Assembly (NCBI GenBank): GCA_029260655.1
Contig: JAJDCU010000001.1
Coordinates: forward strand, 1 to 64,000
Direction of reading: 5' to 3'
From: Phycisphaeraceae bacterium
GTDB taxonomy: Bacteria; Planctomycetota; Phycisphaerae; Phycisphaerales; Phycisphaeraceae
Length of the DNA: 64,000 bases
Shown: positions 8,637-19,400 of the stretch, piece after piece
Layout: each line of letters starts with the position of its first letter
Position numbering within the stretch: the stretch's first letter is position 1
The notes under the pieces: model-generated
What the model was told of the DNA's origin: nothing
What the model saw: only the letters and a program-made list of their open reading frames with translations
Databases searched by the model: none
Translations under genes and position numbers: made by a program

Positions 8637-10712
8637 ATGAGATACACCACAAACCCATCAACGTGCCTAAAGACCACGCCGCTGCTGTTGATCGGTGTGT
8701 TTTTCCTGTTTGTGTCGTCTACGTCGGCGAAGGTGTCGCTGCCGAGCGTGCTGTCGGACCACATGGTTTTGCAGCGAGGCGAGCCGGTCCCTGTCTGGGG
8801 CGAGGCCGAGCCGGGCGAAACGGTGACGGTGTCGATCGGCGAACAAAGCGCGACGGCGGCCGCGGATCAGGCGGGGCGTTGGCGTGTGGACCTTCAGCCG
8901 ATGCCGGCCGGTGGTCCCTTTTCGATGACGGTCGCCGGGTCGAATACGCTGACACTTGAGGACATCTACATCGGGGAGGTCTGGCTGTGTTCGGGGCAGT
9001 CGAACATGTGGTGGCCTGTCAGGCTTTCCGCCGACCCCGAGGCGGAGACGGCTAGCGCGGACTGGCCGATGATCCGGATGTATACAGCCCAGCAAACGAC
9101 ATCTGCCAAACCGCAGAGCGATGTGGACGGTCATTGGCAGGTGTGCTCACCCGAAACGGTCGGGAAGTTCAGCGCGGTGGCGTATTATTTTGGCCGTGAA
9201 CTACACCGCGAACTAAACGTGCCGATCGGTCTGGTCCACTCAAGTTGGGGCGGCAGCCGGGCCGAGCCCTGGACGCCGCGCGAGACCTTGTTGTCGCACC
9301 CGGATTACGCTCCGGCCATCGAGACGATCGACCGGGATCTGGCCGCCTACCACGCGGACAAGGATCGGATGGATGCCCAGTACGCCGAGGCGCTCAAGGC
9401 GTATCAGGCCCAGATCGCTGCATGGCAAAAGCACATGACCGAAGGGGGGCGGGGATTGGAAGAGGGCTGGCAGTCATCGCAGCTCGCGGAGGACGGCTGG
9501 CTTGCTATCGACGTGCCCGGAGCGTGGGAGCAGACCGCGGGTGATGCGATGGCGTCGTTCGACGGCGTGGTCTGGTTCCGCCTGAACGTTGACATCCCCC
9601 ATGCGTGGTCGGGTAAGGACCTTGTCCTGAACCTGGGATCGATAGACGACGTCGACATCGTGTATGTCAACGGCGAAGAGGTCGGACGTACGGGGACCGA
9701 CACCCCCAATTACTGGTCGACGCCCAGGCGTTACGTGATCCCCGGCGAGCAGGTGCATGAAGGCGAGCTGGTCCTTGCTGTACGGGTTCTTGACACCGGC
9801 TACGGCGGCGGGTTCACCGGGCAGCCCGAGCAGTTAACCCTCGCACCCGACGGGGACACGGACGCGGAGCCGATTTTCTTGGCGGGCAGTTGGCGGTATC
9901 GGGTGGACTTCTCACTTGCTGACCAGCCCGCACCACAGGACGCGCCTCAGAACCCGGCGATGATCGGAAAAACATTCACCTCGCCCGCGGCGATGTACAA
10001 CGGGATGCTTCATCCTCTGGTCCCCTACGCATTGCGTGGCGCGATCTGGTATCAGGGCGAGGCCAACACCGGCCAGGCCGAGGCGTACCGCGAGCTGCTG
10101 CCCTTAATGATCCGTGGCTGGCGCGACGTCTGGGCCAAGCCGGATATGCCGTTTGGAATCGTTCAGATAGCGAATTTCTTGAAGCGGGCTGACGAGCCCG
10201 GCGACAGCGTCTGGGCAGAGATCCGTGATGCGCAGCTTCACACCTTCAGGACCACGGCCGATACCGGCCTGGCCGTCGCGATCGACATCGGGGATGCCGA
10301 CAACATACACCCCAAGAACAAGCAGGAAGTCAGTCGGCGGCTGGCGCTTTGGGCGCTCTCGCAGGTCTACGGACAGACAATCGTCTGGTCGGGGCCGATC
10401 TACCGGTCGATGCGCATCGAGGGCGGGAAGGTTTATCTTGCATTCGACCATGCCGAGGGTGGTTTGACGTTGGGGATGGGCGGGAGATTGAGGGGCTTCA
10501 CGATCGCTGGGGAAGATCGTAAGTTTGCTGTGGCTGAAGTTGAGATCGTTGGCAGCGAAGTGGTCGTGTGGAGTGACGGGGTTCCTGAACCCGTCGCTGT
10601 GCGCTACGGCTGGGCGGATAATCCTGATCTGGTGAACCTCAGTAATCAGGAATACCTGCCCGCGTCGCCGTTCCGCACCGACGATTGGCCGGGCATTACT
10701 AAGCAGGAATGA
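8637..10712 (+). CDS. sialate O-acetylesterase family protein
   Basis: Signal peptide, 'LPSVLSDHMVLQRGEPVPVWGEAEPGETVTV', 'EVWLCSGQSNM', 'AIWYQGEAN', 'IHPKNKQEVSRRLALWAL'. Confidence 0.95.
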   Translation: MRYTTNPSTCLKTTPLLLIGVFFLFVSSTSAKVSLPSVLSDHMVLQRGEPVPVWGEAEPGETVTVSIGEQSATAAADQAGRWRVDLQPMPAGGPFSMTVAGSNTLTLEDIYIGEVWLCSGQSNMWWPVRLSADPEAETASADWPMIRMYTAQQTTSAKPQSDVDGHWQVCSPETVGKFSAVAYYFGRELHRELNVPIGLVHSSWGGSRAEPWTPRETLLSHPDYAPAIETIDRDLAAYHADKDRMDAQYAEALKAYQAQIAAWQKHMTEGGRGLEEGWQSSQLAEDGWLAIDVPGAWEQTAGDAMASFDGVVWFRLNVDIPHAWSGKDLVLNLGSIDDVDIVYVNGEEVGRTGTDTPNYWSTPRRYVIPGEQVHEGELVLAVRVLDTGYGGGFTGQPEQLTLAPDGDTDAEPIFLAGSWRYRVDFSLADQPAPQDAPQNPAMIGKTFTSPAAMYNGMLHPLVPYALRGAIWYQGEANTGQAEAYRELLPLMIRGWRDVWAKPDMPFGIVQIANFLKRADEPGDSVWAEIRDAQLHTFRTTADTGLAVAIDIGDADNIHPKNKQEVSRRLALWALSQVYGQTIVWSGPIYRSMRIEGGKVYLAFDHAEGGLTLGMGGRLRGFTIAGEDRKFAVAEVEIVGSEVVVWSDGVPEPVAVRYGWADNPDLVNLSNQEYLPASPFRTDDWPGITKQE

Positions 10713-12156
10713 CATCTGGGATCACGGGCGTCGGGGGCTGGAGCCTTGACCGCACCTGATTGAACGCCTGGGCAACTTTCAGGAACGCTTCGATGAGGGC
10801 GGGGTCGAACTGGGCCCCCGCGCCGTTTTGGATAATCTGAACGACCTTGTCATGGGGCACGGCATCCTTGTACACCCGCTTGCTCGTCAGGGCGTCGTAC
10901 ACATCCGCCACCGCGACGATCCTTGCTTCCAGGGGGATGTCTTCGCCGGCTAATCCGGTGGGGTATCCCGTACCGTCCCATCGCTCGTGGTGATACAGCG
11001 TGATCCGTATGCTCATCTCGACCAGGTCGTCCCGGCCCATGGTTTCACGCACCGCGATCAGCGTGTCGGCCCCGAAGATCGGGTGCTGCTCTATCCTCTG
11101 GCGCTCCTCGGGCGTGAACGCACCGGGCTTGAGCAGGATCGCATCGGGGATCCCGACCTTGCCGATGTCGTGCATCGACGAGGCGATCCGCAGCGTGTCG
11201 ATCCAGATCTCGTCTATCTCGGGGAACTGCTGCCCAAGCGCTTCGGCCAGCAGCACCGAATACTCCGCGATGCGGTCCAGGTGCGAGCCGGTGTCCGTGT
11301 CGCGGTAGTCGGCGAGCTTGGCCAGCCCGGCGATCAAGGCGTTGCGGGTCTGGGTCGCCTGGGACACACGGGAACGGACCTCATCTTCGAGATCTTCGTT
11401 GACCGTCTCCAGCACCCGGTCGTGCCGACGCATCAGGTAGGAAACGATCACCGTCGTCATGATTAAGACCGTCGCGCCCGCGATGGCGCCGGGGAGGATA
11501 AATCCTTGTGTCGCCAACTCACCCGCCGACACGAGCCCCTGCTCGGGCTGATGCACGTTCAATCGACCGTTAATATTTGGGACCACCCGGGTCGCCACGT
11601 AGTGTGTGTTCCCCTCGCTTATGACAACCCGTCCGGTGATTGTACGGCTTGGATCGGTCTTGGATAACTCGACGTTCTGGCCGTCCGGCTGCTCAAGCAC
11701 CTTGTCTGCCATGGGCTTGCCAAGCAACTGGGGGTTCTTGCGGATGTCCGGGTGGCACAGGATCTTGTCCTGTGCGTCCAGGATGCACGCGAACCCACCG
11801 GACGACAGCCTGGTCTGCTCAACCAGGGTCTGAAGCCGCTCCCACGCCGGCGTGCCGTAACGGATCTCCTGGGGCCCAAGCTCCGCGATCACATCGGCTA
11901 ACATGTCCGCGGTATCGACGTTCTTCGAGAACACCAGATGCTCGATGGACTTGGCGACATGATTTTTGAAAGAGTGGTAGGCGAGGAACCAGCCCCCGGC
12001 CAGGACGAGTGTTTGCGCTAGGATGGCAACCGCGATCACCCGGTGCCGTGAACCGCGCGTCTTCGACCGGGCGTTACCAATCGCCTCGGTCTCTGGGGCG
12101 CTTGTCGGCGGAGGTGAAGCCGATCGTTCCGGAGGGAGGATAATGTTTGGGGCCAT
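10699..12156 (-). CDS. HD-GYP domain phosphodiesterase with N-terminal sensor and TM segments
   Basis: 'MHDIGKVGIPDAILLKPGAFTPEERQRIEQHPIFGADTL...YHHERWDGTGYPTGLAGEDIPLEARIVAVADVYDALTSKRVYK'. Start placed at the MAPNIIL methionine. Ends overlap the convergent esterase gene by 14 nt. Confidence 0.95.
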   Translation of the reverse strand: MAPNIILPPERSASPPPTSAPETEAIGNARSKTRGSRHRVIAVAILAQTLVLAGGWFLAYHSFKNHVAKSIEHLVFSKNVDTADMLADVIAELGPQEIRYGTPAWERLQTLVEQTRLSSGGFACILDAQDKILCHPDIRKNPQLLGKPMADKVLEQPDGQNVELSKTDPSRTITGRVVISEGNTHYVATRVVPNINGRLNVHQPEQGLVSAGELATQGFILPGAIAGATVLIMTTVIVSYLMRRHDRVLETVNEDLEDEVRSRVSQATQTRNALIAGLAKLADYRDTDTGSHLDRIAEYSVLLAEALGQQFPEIDEIWIDTLRIASSMHDIGKVGIPDAILLKPGAFTPEERQRIEQHPIFGADTLIAVRETMGRDDLVEMSIRITLYHHERWDGTGYPTGLAGEDIPLEARIVAVADVYDALTSKRVYKDAVPHDKVVQIIQNGAGAQFDPALIEAFLKVAQAFNQVRSRLQPPTPVIPDVIPA

Positions 12157-12454
12157 AGGGCGCTCTCGCTGCAAAACCGCTGAGCCACCCCACATTCCAA
12201 AATAGAAACCCCGCGGACAATACCTGTATCGGCACAATCGCTCGCCGTATATTGTCGCAGGGCCCTTGGGCCGTATAACAAAGCGAATTTAACACGTCTA
12301 TCTTGGGAATTGTGCAGTGGGTGCGAGTTAGCCTGTGGTCGGCGTCCGATCCCAGGGAGCCGATAACCTTAGTTCGCCACGCGCCACACCTATGAATCCG
12401 GGGTGGGAAGATGACAGCTTGAGACACCTCACCCCGGGCGCCGGGTTAACTAAC

Positions 12455-13132
12455 TCACTGTATTTTTTGCTTGAGCCCATCGATCAGCCGGTCGAACACA
12501 ACGTCTTCGTCGTCCCGCGCGTCGATGACCAGGTACCGGTCGGGGTCGTTCTCGGCCTGATCGAGGTAGCCCTGGCGGACCTTCTGGTGGAACGCGGCGC
12601 CCTTGATCTCCATCCGGTCGTGGGTGGCGTCGAACTCGTTTTCGCGCAGCAGCGGGTTCATCCGCTTGCGGGCGGTGGCGAGGTCGACATCGAAGACGAC
12701 GACCAAGTCCGGCCAGGTCTGTCGCAGGGCGATCTGCCCGACGCGGAGGATGTCGGCGACGTCGATCCCCCCGGCCGTCCCCTGGTACGCCAGCGTCGAG
12801 CTGATGAAACGGTCCGCCAGGACGAGCTTGCCGGCTTCGATGGCGGGGTTGATCCGCTCGGCGACCAGTTGGGCTCGGCTTGCCATGAAAAGCAGCATCT
12901 CGCAGCGGATGTCGACCTCGTCCGTGTTCGACGGGTCCAGCAGGACCTGCCGCACCTGCTCGCCGATGTAGGTCCCCCCGGGCTCACGGACCTCGCAGAC
13001 CTCGATCCCCGCGCTCTTGACCATGGCGTCCAGCCGGGTGAACTGCGTACTCTTGCCGCTGCCGTCGGGCCCGTCGAAGACGACGAACCTGCCGCGGAGG
13101 TTGTTCAGCCATGTCGTGTTGCGATCGGCCAT
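12455..13132 (-). CDS. tmk: thymidylate kinase
   Basis: 'GRFVVFDGPDGSGKSTQFTRLDAMV', 'REPGGTYIGEQVRQVLLDP', 'LADRFISSTLAYQGTAGG'. Start set at MADRNTT. Confidence 0.95.
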   Translation of the reverse strand: MADRNTTWLNNLRGRFVVFDGPDGSGKSTQFTRLDAMVKSAGIEVCEVREPGGTYIGEQVRQVLLDPSNTDEVDIRCEMLLFMASRAQLVAERINPAIEAGKLVLADRFISSTLAYQGTAGGIDVADILRVGQIALRQTWPDLVVVFDVDLATARKRMNPLLRENEFDATHDRMEIKGAAFHQKVRQGYLDQAENDPDRYLVIDARDDEDVVFDRLIDGLKQKIQ

Positions 13133-13335
13133 TGGCGGACGAAGATACACCATTCCCGGGCGGCTGACATCCCGGGGCGAAAACGTGGAAAAAGTGTCAG
13201 GGATGAACGCAGATGAACGCGGATGAAGTGAGATCAAGACGTGGCGGTCCGGCCGCTTCATCCTGCCCATCCTGTCACTCGGTGTTTATTACTGTCGATG
13301 TTTTCCCCCGCTAGGGTTCCGCCTAAGATACCCCC

Positions 13336-13953
13336 ATGCCCGACCACTACCTCGACGCCTACCGCGACGCTCAGGACGACTTCGGCAACGACTTTGGCGT
13401 TACCCTCTGGGCCAACACCAAGAGCCAGCAGCGGCGGTTCAAGGTGTTTACGCAGATGTGTTACCTCCCGGGCAAACGGATTCTCGATGCCGGGTGCAGC
13501 CGTGGCGACCTGGCCGACTTTTTGATCAAGCAGGGCGTGGCGTACGAAAGCTATGTCGGCATCGACGGCCTGTCCGAGGTGATCGACTACGCCAACCGCC
13601 GCGGCCTGCCCCGTGCCGAGTTTCATGCCGGGGATTTCGTCGCCGATCCCAAGCTGCTTTCGTTCGGCAACCCGCAGGTCATCACCTTCTCCGGCACGCT
13701 GAACACCATGGACGACAAAACCGCGATGAAACTCCTCGGCGCCGCATGGGACGCCTGCTCCGAAACGTTGCTGTTCAACTTCCTCTCCATCCGAGCCACC
13801 ACCGACCGCCGCGAGGAATTGGGCCCCGCACGCCGGCTCGACCCGCTGAAGTACCTGGACTGGGCCATGAAACGCTCCCCAAACGTCCAGTACCGCCAGG
13901 ATTATTTCAAACGCGGCCACGACGCGACGATCATGATGGGCAAGGCTAGGTGA
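13336..13953 (+). CDS. class I SAM-dependent methyltransferase
   Basis: 'KRILDAGCSRGDLADFLIKQGVAYESYVGIDGLSEVIDYAN' glycine-rich SAM motif. Confidence 0.85.
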   Translation: MPDHYLDAYRDAQDDFGNDFGVTLWANTKSQQRRFKVFTQMCYLPGKRILDAGCSRGDLADFLIKQGVAYESYVGIDGLSEVIDYANRRGLPRAEFHAGDFVADPKLLSFGNPQVITFSGTLNTMDDKTAMKLLGAAWDACSETLLFNFLSIRATTDRREELGPARRLDPLKYLDWAMKRSPNVQYRQDYFKRGHDATIMMGKAR

Positions 13954-14188
13954 GATCAACCGCGAAGGCGCAAAGAGCGCGAAGATAGCGGGTTGGGGTG
14001 GGCCGCGAATAAACACAAATCAGCGAGAATCAAGCCGGTGCGGGTGGGACCGCCCCCCTTGTGCAAAACCCGATGTCGCGACATCCGTTTTGGCATGCGC
14101 GTTAGACTATCTGCCGTAAGGCCCGACGCTTGTGCTAAGGCGCAGTTCTGATGGGAAACTTCGGTTCCAAACACAAGGAGCGAACATC

Positions 14189-14482
14189 ATGAAACTTTCC
14201 CTAGGCGCGTTCTCGATCACGGCCGGCATCCTCTGGTGTTTAGCGGTATTACTCGTAGGCCTGGCGCACCACGTCTGGCCGCCATACGGGGAGGCGTTTC
14301 TCGAACTGACCGCATCTGTGTACCCGGGCTACGCGGTCTCAGATCAGATCGTCAGCGTGTTCATCGGCGCAGGCTACGCCCTGGTGGACGGCCTCGTCGG
14401 CGGCCTAGTCTTCGCCTGGCTCTACAACCGGTTCGCATCGTGTTGCAAAGCCTGCGACACGCAGCCGACGGCCGAGGCCTGA
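14189..14482 (+). CDS. small two-TM membrane protein (holin-like annotation common in this family)
   Basis: 'MKLSLGAFSITAGILWCLAVLLVGLAHHVWPPYG...VDGLVGGLVFAWLYNRFAS'. Confidence 0.7.
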   Translation: MKLSLGAFSITAGILWCLAVLLVGLAHHVWPPYGEAFLELTASVYPGYAVSDQIVSVFIGAGYALVDGLVGGLVFAWLYNRFASCCKACDTQPTAEA

Positions 14483-14520
14483 CACCGAGAGGGGCAGTTC
14501 GGTAAGTTAGTTTTCTTTAG

Positions 14521-14826
14521 TTGTATCTTGTATGTTGGATGAAGCGTTGCACTAGGCCAGCGAGATTGATGATGCTCGGAACCCGTGAAGACATTTGGTT
14601 CAGCATAATGTTGTTTAATATAATCAGACGCATTTTCATGACGATGTTCGGGGTGGGATGCCTAGCTTTTGGCTGTTTTTTGGGATGGTCTCTCGTCATT
14701 GGCGCCCAGAACTTACTCGTATCAGTGCTTGGAACTATAGTTCTCATACCCTATGGGATCTATTCTCTTTGGGCTGCATGGCTAGGCGGGGAAAAAAGTT
14801 TGGATGATTGGATACATCCTTCTTAG
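14521..14826 (+). CDS. small hypothetical membrane protein in an AT-rich patch
   Basis: 101 aa ORF with two hydrophobic segments (MTMFGVGCLAFGCFLGWSLVIGAQNLLVSVLGTIVLIPYGIYSLWAAWLGG). Start uncertain. Confidence 0.5.
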   Translation: MYLVCWMKRCTRPARLMMLGTREDIWFSIMLFNIIRRIFMTMFGVGCLAFGCFLGWSLVIGAQNLLVSVLGTIVLIPYGIYSLWAAWLGGEKSLDDWIHPS

Positions 14827-14894
14827 ACAGAACTGCCAAATAGCGATTTTAGAATTTCATATTTTTGGTCAACCTTTACGGGACTTGCTGATGA

Positions 14895-16184
14895 TCAGTA
14901 ATGCCGGACGACAGCCCCGGCGGTGTGGCCGGCGAAGCCGGAGGCGAAGATGGCGTGGGTGGTGCAAGGCGCGAGGCCTGAGGCTTGGGGGGTGAGTGGG
15001 AAGGGCGAATCGACCGGTGAAGTCAGCCAGGGCATGGGGGGGCGCTGGCGGGTTTTTGCGCAGAGGCAGGCGAGGACCAGCGCGCTTAGGCCGGCGGCGC
15101 CGAGGCTGTGGCCTAAGGCGCCCTTGCATGCATAGAGGTGCGGCATCGTTGTTTGCCCGGTGTGTTTGAGTGTGTCGGCGTAGACGTTCAGTTCGGCCGG
15201 ATCATGATCGGTCGTTCCCGGGGCGTGGGGGTGGATCATGTCGATGCTGCGGCCGGCGAAAAGCTGATCGGCGATGCGCCCCAGGGCGGGCATCGTCGGG
15301 CTGGGGCGGATGATGTCGTAGGCCTCTGCGGCGGCGGCGGTGTCGATTAGTTCGATCTCGCCGGGCATCGGCTTCTCTTCGATCGGCACACGCTTAAGCA
15401 GCACGGCCGCGCCGGCTTCGCCGAGGACAAAACCTTGGCGCGTGTTGTCCATTGGACGCTCCTGGTAGCCATCGGGGGTTTGGGACGCGAGGACGCCGAG
15501 CTTCTGGTAGCTGTGGATGAATAGCGGCAGCAGCGCCGCCTCGGCCGTGATGACCAGGGCGTGGGAGGCGTGTCGGGTATCGGAAGAAGGGGACGGGGCG
15601 GTGTCGTGCAGGAGCGACAATCTTGCGTGGTGCAGGGCGGTGAGGCTGGAGGCGCAGGCGGCGACGTGGTGGTGGATCAGGCCAAGGCCCAGGCGCTGTT
15701 GCAGGTGGTGATTAAGGTAGCCATGAGGCCCCAGCGCGACGGCGAGATCGGCGTCGGGGGGCGTGGAGGGCAGCAGGGCGGAGCGGGGCTGGGCTGGGCG
15801 TTTGCTGCGCCAGGCGGCGGTGAGTGCGTGGACCGCGCCTTTGCTCGTGCCCACGAACGCGGTCAGGCCGGGCAGTTCACCCCCCCCGGCGGTCAATGCC
15901 TCCCGGGCGGCGCGTTCGGCCAGTTCGATGGCAGGGTCGGTCGCGCTGTGCTGGACGCAGGCGACGGCCCCGGTCGCTTGGGCCAGGCTGACCACGTCGA
16001 TGTCCTTAGGCAACTGCCCGGCCCGGTCGGCCAGGGTTTTACCGGTCAGGAGCGTGGAAAATGTCTGCCACGCCGATGCGCCCAGCGGCGTGATGAGCCC
16101 GAAACCGGCGATCAGGACGCGATATCGGGGCTTGGGTGAGGTTTCAGGTCTATTCGGCGCGTTCACAGGGCTGTTATAGCCCAT
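14895..16184 (-). CDS. beta-ketoacyl synthase (KAS II-like)
   Basis: 'AGFGLITPLG', active-site 'VAACASSLTALHHA', 'HPHAPGTTDHDPAE', 'ACKGALGHSLGAAGLSAL' give the C-H-H triad. Confidence 0.9.
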   Translation of the reverse strand: MGYNSPVNAPNRPETSPKPRYRVLIAGFGLITPLGASAWQTFSTLLTGKTLADRAGQLPKDIDVVSLAQATGAVACVQHSATDPAIELAERAAREALTAGGGELPGLTAFVGTSKGAVHALTAAWRSKRPAQPRSALLPSTPPDADLAVALGPHGYLNHHLQQRLGLGLIHHHVAACASSLTALHHARLSLLHDTAPSPSSDTRHASHALVITAEAALLPLFIHSYQKLGVLASQTPDGYQERPMDNTRQGFVLGEAGAAVLLKRVPIEEKPMPGEIELIDTAAAAEAYDIIRPSPTMPALGRIADQLFAGRSIDMIHPHAPGTTDHDPAELNVYADTLKHTGQTTMPHLYACKGALGHSLGAAGLSALVLACLCAKTRQRPPMPWLTSPVDSPFPLTPQASGLAPCTTHAIFASGFAGHTAGAVVRHY

Positions 16185-16446
16185 CGCCGGGGGTTCGGTC
16201 GGCCAAACAGCGGCGGGAAATCTTTGCGAGGGGTATGGGCGGGCGTCTATAATGCTTGCTCATACGGGGAACGTTGCGATCACCAGCCAGGGCGGCGCAT
16301 AGGTCGTGACCCGGACCGCGGATCGGGCGACTGCCCGTCGCCGAACCAAGTTCAGCCCAGGACGGGCCCAGCATGCATGGAGGCATCGTGAGAGATCAGC
16401 GCATCCCCCCGCCCGACCTGACACCCCACCGGAAACTGACGGCTGT

Positions 16447-19400
16447 ATGAGACAGATCGACCCACGCTTTACCCAGACGGCAGGACCTGCCGTCTTCAGC
16501 GGGAACGAGCTACTGGTCAAGGGCGCGTTGGAAACCGAAGGCGGCGTCCACCTCCTGACCGGGTATCCCGGCTCGCCGATCGCCCCGTTCTTCGACACGC
16601 TCGAAGCGCTGGGCCCGTTGTTGCGTGAGCATGGCGTGGTCGCCAAGCAGGCCAACAACGAGGCGCTGGCGGTGGCGATGGCCAACGGCTCGCAGATGAT
16701 CGGCTGCCGGGCGATAGTTGCGTTTAAGTCCGTCGGGCTGCATGTGGCGGCGGACGCGCTGGCCTTGGGCGTGTTGGCCGGGACGCGCGGCGAAAGCGGC
16801 GGGCTGGTCGTCATGGGCGACGACCCCTGGTCCGATTCGACCCAGGTCCCCGCCGACTCGCGCTTCCTCGCCGAGCACGTCCGCCTGCCGGTCGTCGAGC
16901 CTTCGACGCCACAGCAGGTCAAAGACTGGGTAGGCCTGAGTTTCAAGCTCGGTCAGGCGGCGGGCATCTACATCGGTTACATGATGACGGTCGCCAACGC
17001 AGACGGCGGCGGAACCGTCGAGTGTGGCCCCAACCACTTCCCCCAGATCAACGAGCACCAGAAGGTGGCGCTTTCCTACGAGAAGGACATCGAGCCGAAC
17101 CTGGACCAGGCGGTGCTGCTGCCGCCGCGGTCGGTCTGGCGTGAGGAAGGGTTGGCGGCGCAGTTTCAGAAGCTCAAGGCCGAGGCCCGGCGTCTGGGGC
17201 TGAATCACATCGAACACCGTCCGCAGAAGGGGCTGGTCGTGCCGATGGGGTTCATCGCCGCGGGCACCGCCAGTTCGTACCTGGACCACGCGCTGGACGA
17301 GATCGCCCTGACCGGGCGGTTCCCGATCCTCAAGCTGGGGATGACCTATCCGGTGGACGATCAGATCGTGCTGGAGTTCGCCCGGCAGTGCCAGCAGGTC
17401 GTGGTGATCGAAGAGCGGCGCAGCTTCGTCGAGCGCCAGGTGATCGAGATACTCAACCCGTTAAAACAGTCCGGGGAGATCAAGACGGATGTGTTCGGCA
17501 AAACGTTCCCCGGCGGGTTGCCCGGGATCCCCGAAACCCGCGGGCTGAACCCCTCGGTCCTGCTGCAAAGGCTGATCCCGTTGATCAAGGATCACGCAGC
17601 GCTCGCGATCGAGCTGACCAACGGGAGCCTGGCCGAGCATTTGGAGTTGATCGAGCAGACCGGGGGGTATGAGGTCAACATCCCCCTGCGCACCCCGACG
17701 TTCTGTCCGGGTTGCCCGCACCGTGATTCGTCCAGCGTCCTCCTGGAGCTGCGCCGCGATCTGCTGGATGGCAAGTACATGCTCCAGCAGCACAAGCGTA
17801 AGCCCGTCGACATGGTCTGCCACGGCGACACCGGCTGTTACACGATGCTGATGTTCGAGCCGACCACACCCCTCATGCACAACTACTCGGGGATGGGCCT
17901 TGGCGGCGGCACCGGCGCGGGGATCGACCCCTTCATCGAGAACAAGCAGATCGTCTTCATGGGCGACGGCACGTTCTACCATTCCGGGCAGCTGGCGATC
18001 AGCCAGTCGATCTACAACGGCCAGGACCTGACGTACATCATCCTGGACAACAAGACCACGGCGATGACCGGGCACCAGGGCCATCCGGGGATCGAGTTCG
18101 ACCTGACCGGCAAGCCGATGAACCCGCTGGACATCGAGCGGATCGTTTCGGGGCTGGTGCCTAAGAGCCTGAAAAAAGACGTGCGCGTCGTGCGGATCAA
18201 CCCCGCCGACCGTGATCGGTATCGTAAGCTGCTGGAGCAGACGATCCTGGCCGACGGTGTCAAGATCGTGATCGCGGACAAGGAGTGCGGGATCACCTAT
18301 CACCGCCGGGCGCGCTCGGTCGAACGAGGCCAGCTCAAGCAGCACGGGTTCCTGCCCAAGAAATTGTTCATGAACGTGGCGACCGAGGTCTGCGAGTTCT
18401 GCTTGGAATGCACGAACCAGACCGGTTGCCCCGGGCTGAAGATGGCCGGGACCGATTACGGGCCGAAAGTCCAGACCGACCTGTCCCTGTGCGTCAATGA
18501 CGGCGCCTGCGAACGGATCCACGCCTGCCCGTCGTTTGAGGAAGTCACCGTCACCCGCCGTCAGCCCAAGCGGATGGGCGATGAGTACGTGGACCTGGGC
18601 GATCTGCCCGAGCCCGAGCGTCCGATCCACGCCGAGCAGCCGACCTGGCGTGCTCACCTCTGCGGCGTCGGGGGGATGGGTATCGGTGTCGCCACCGCGA
18701 TCCTGGTCAAGGCCGGGCACGAGATGGGCTACCAGGTCCGGTTCCTTGATAAGAAGGGCCTGGCGATCCGAAACGGGGGTGTGTTCTCACAACTGGTCTA
18801 CTCCCGTCCCCAGCCCAGCGGCCAACCGGTGCCCACCACGGCGCAGATCCCCTACGGCACGGCCGACCTGTTGATCGGGATCGACCTGCTCGAGGCCGCG
18901 CGCTCGATCGACCCGAAATTACCGTACCGTGTCGCTTCGCCCAAACGCACCGCCGCCGTCGTCAACACCGCCAAGACCCCGACGATCCTTTCGCTGATGG
19001 GCCGGGACGACTTCGATATCGACGACCTGCAGGAAACGGTCAAACGCTACGCCGTGGAGGATCGCTACGTCGGTGTCAACGTCGGGGATCTGTGCGAACG
19101 GATCCTGGACACCAAGCTCTACGCCAACATCATGATGTTGGGGGTCGCGTTCCAGAAGGGGTACCTGCCTTTGACCCGGCAGGTGATCGAGAACGCGATC
19201 GTCGATGTGACCAAGGGCGAGCGTGAGCGGAACCTGCGTTCGTTTACGATCGGCCGGAAGATCGCCGTCCGCCCCGACCTGTTCGTCGTCGAGCCCCAGC
19301 ACGAATACGAGTCGGCCAGGCAGGCGCTGCGCCGCAAGGTCAACACCCTCGAAGCCTGGTACGGCAGCGAGTGGGTCGGTCAGGTCATCGACCGCACGAA

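Noticed and set aside
14132-14482. Prophage remnant suggested by a holin-like small membrane protein
   Set aside because: No other phage genes nearby; the 'holin-like' label for such small two-TM proteins is weak.
17461-18720. Long antisense ORF (419 aa, minus strand) inside the indolepyruvate oxidoreductase gene
   Set aside because: GC-rich shadow frame of a well-supported CDS; low-complexity Gly/Arg/Gln/His-rich product with no family resemblance.
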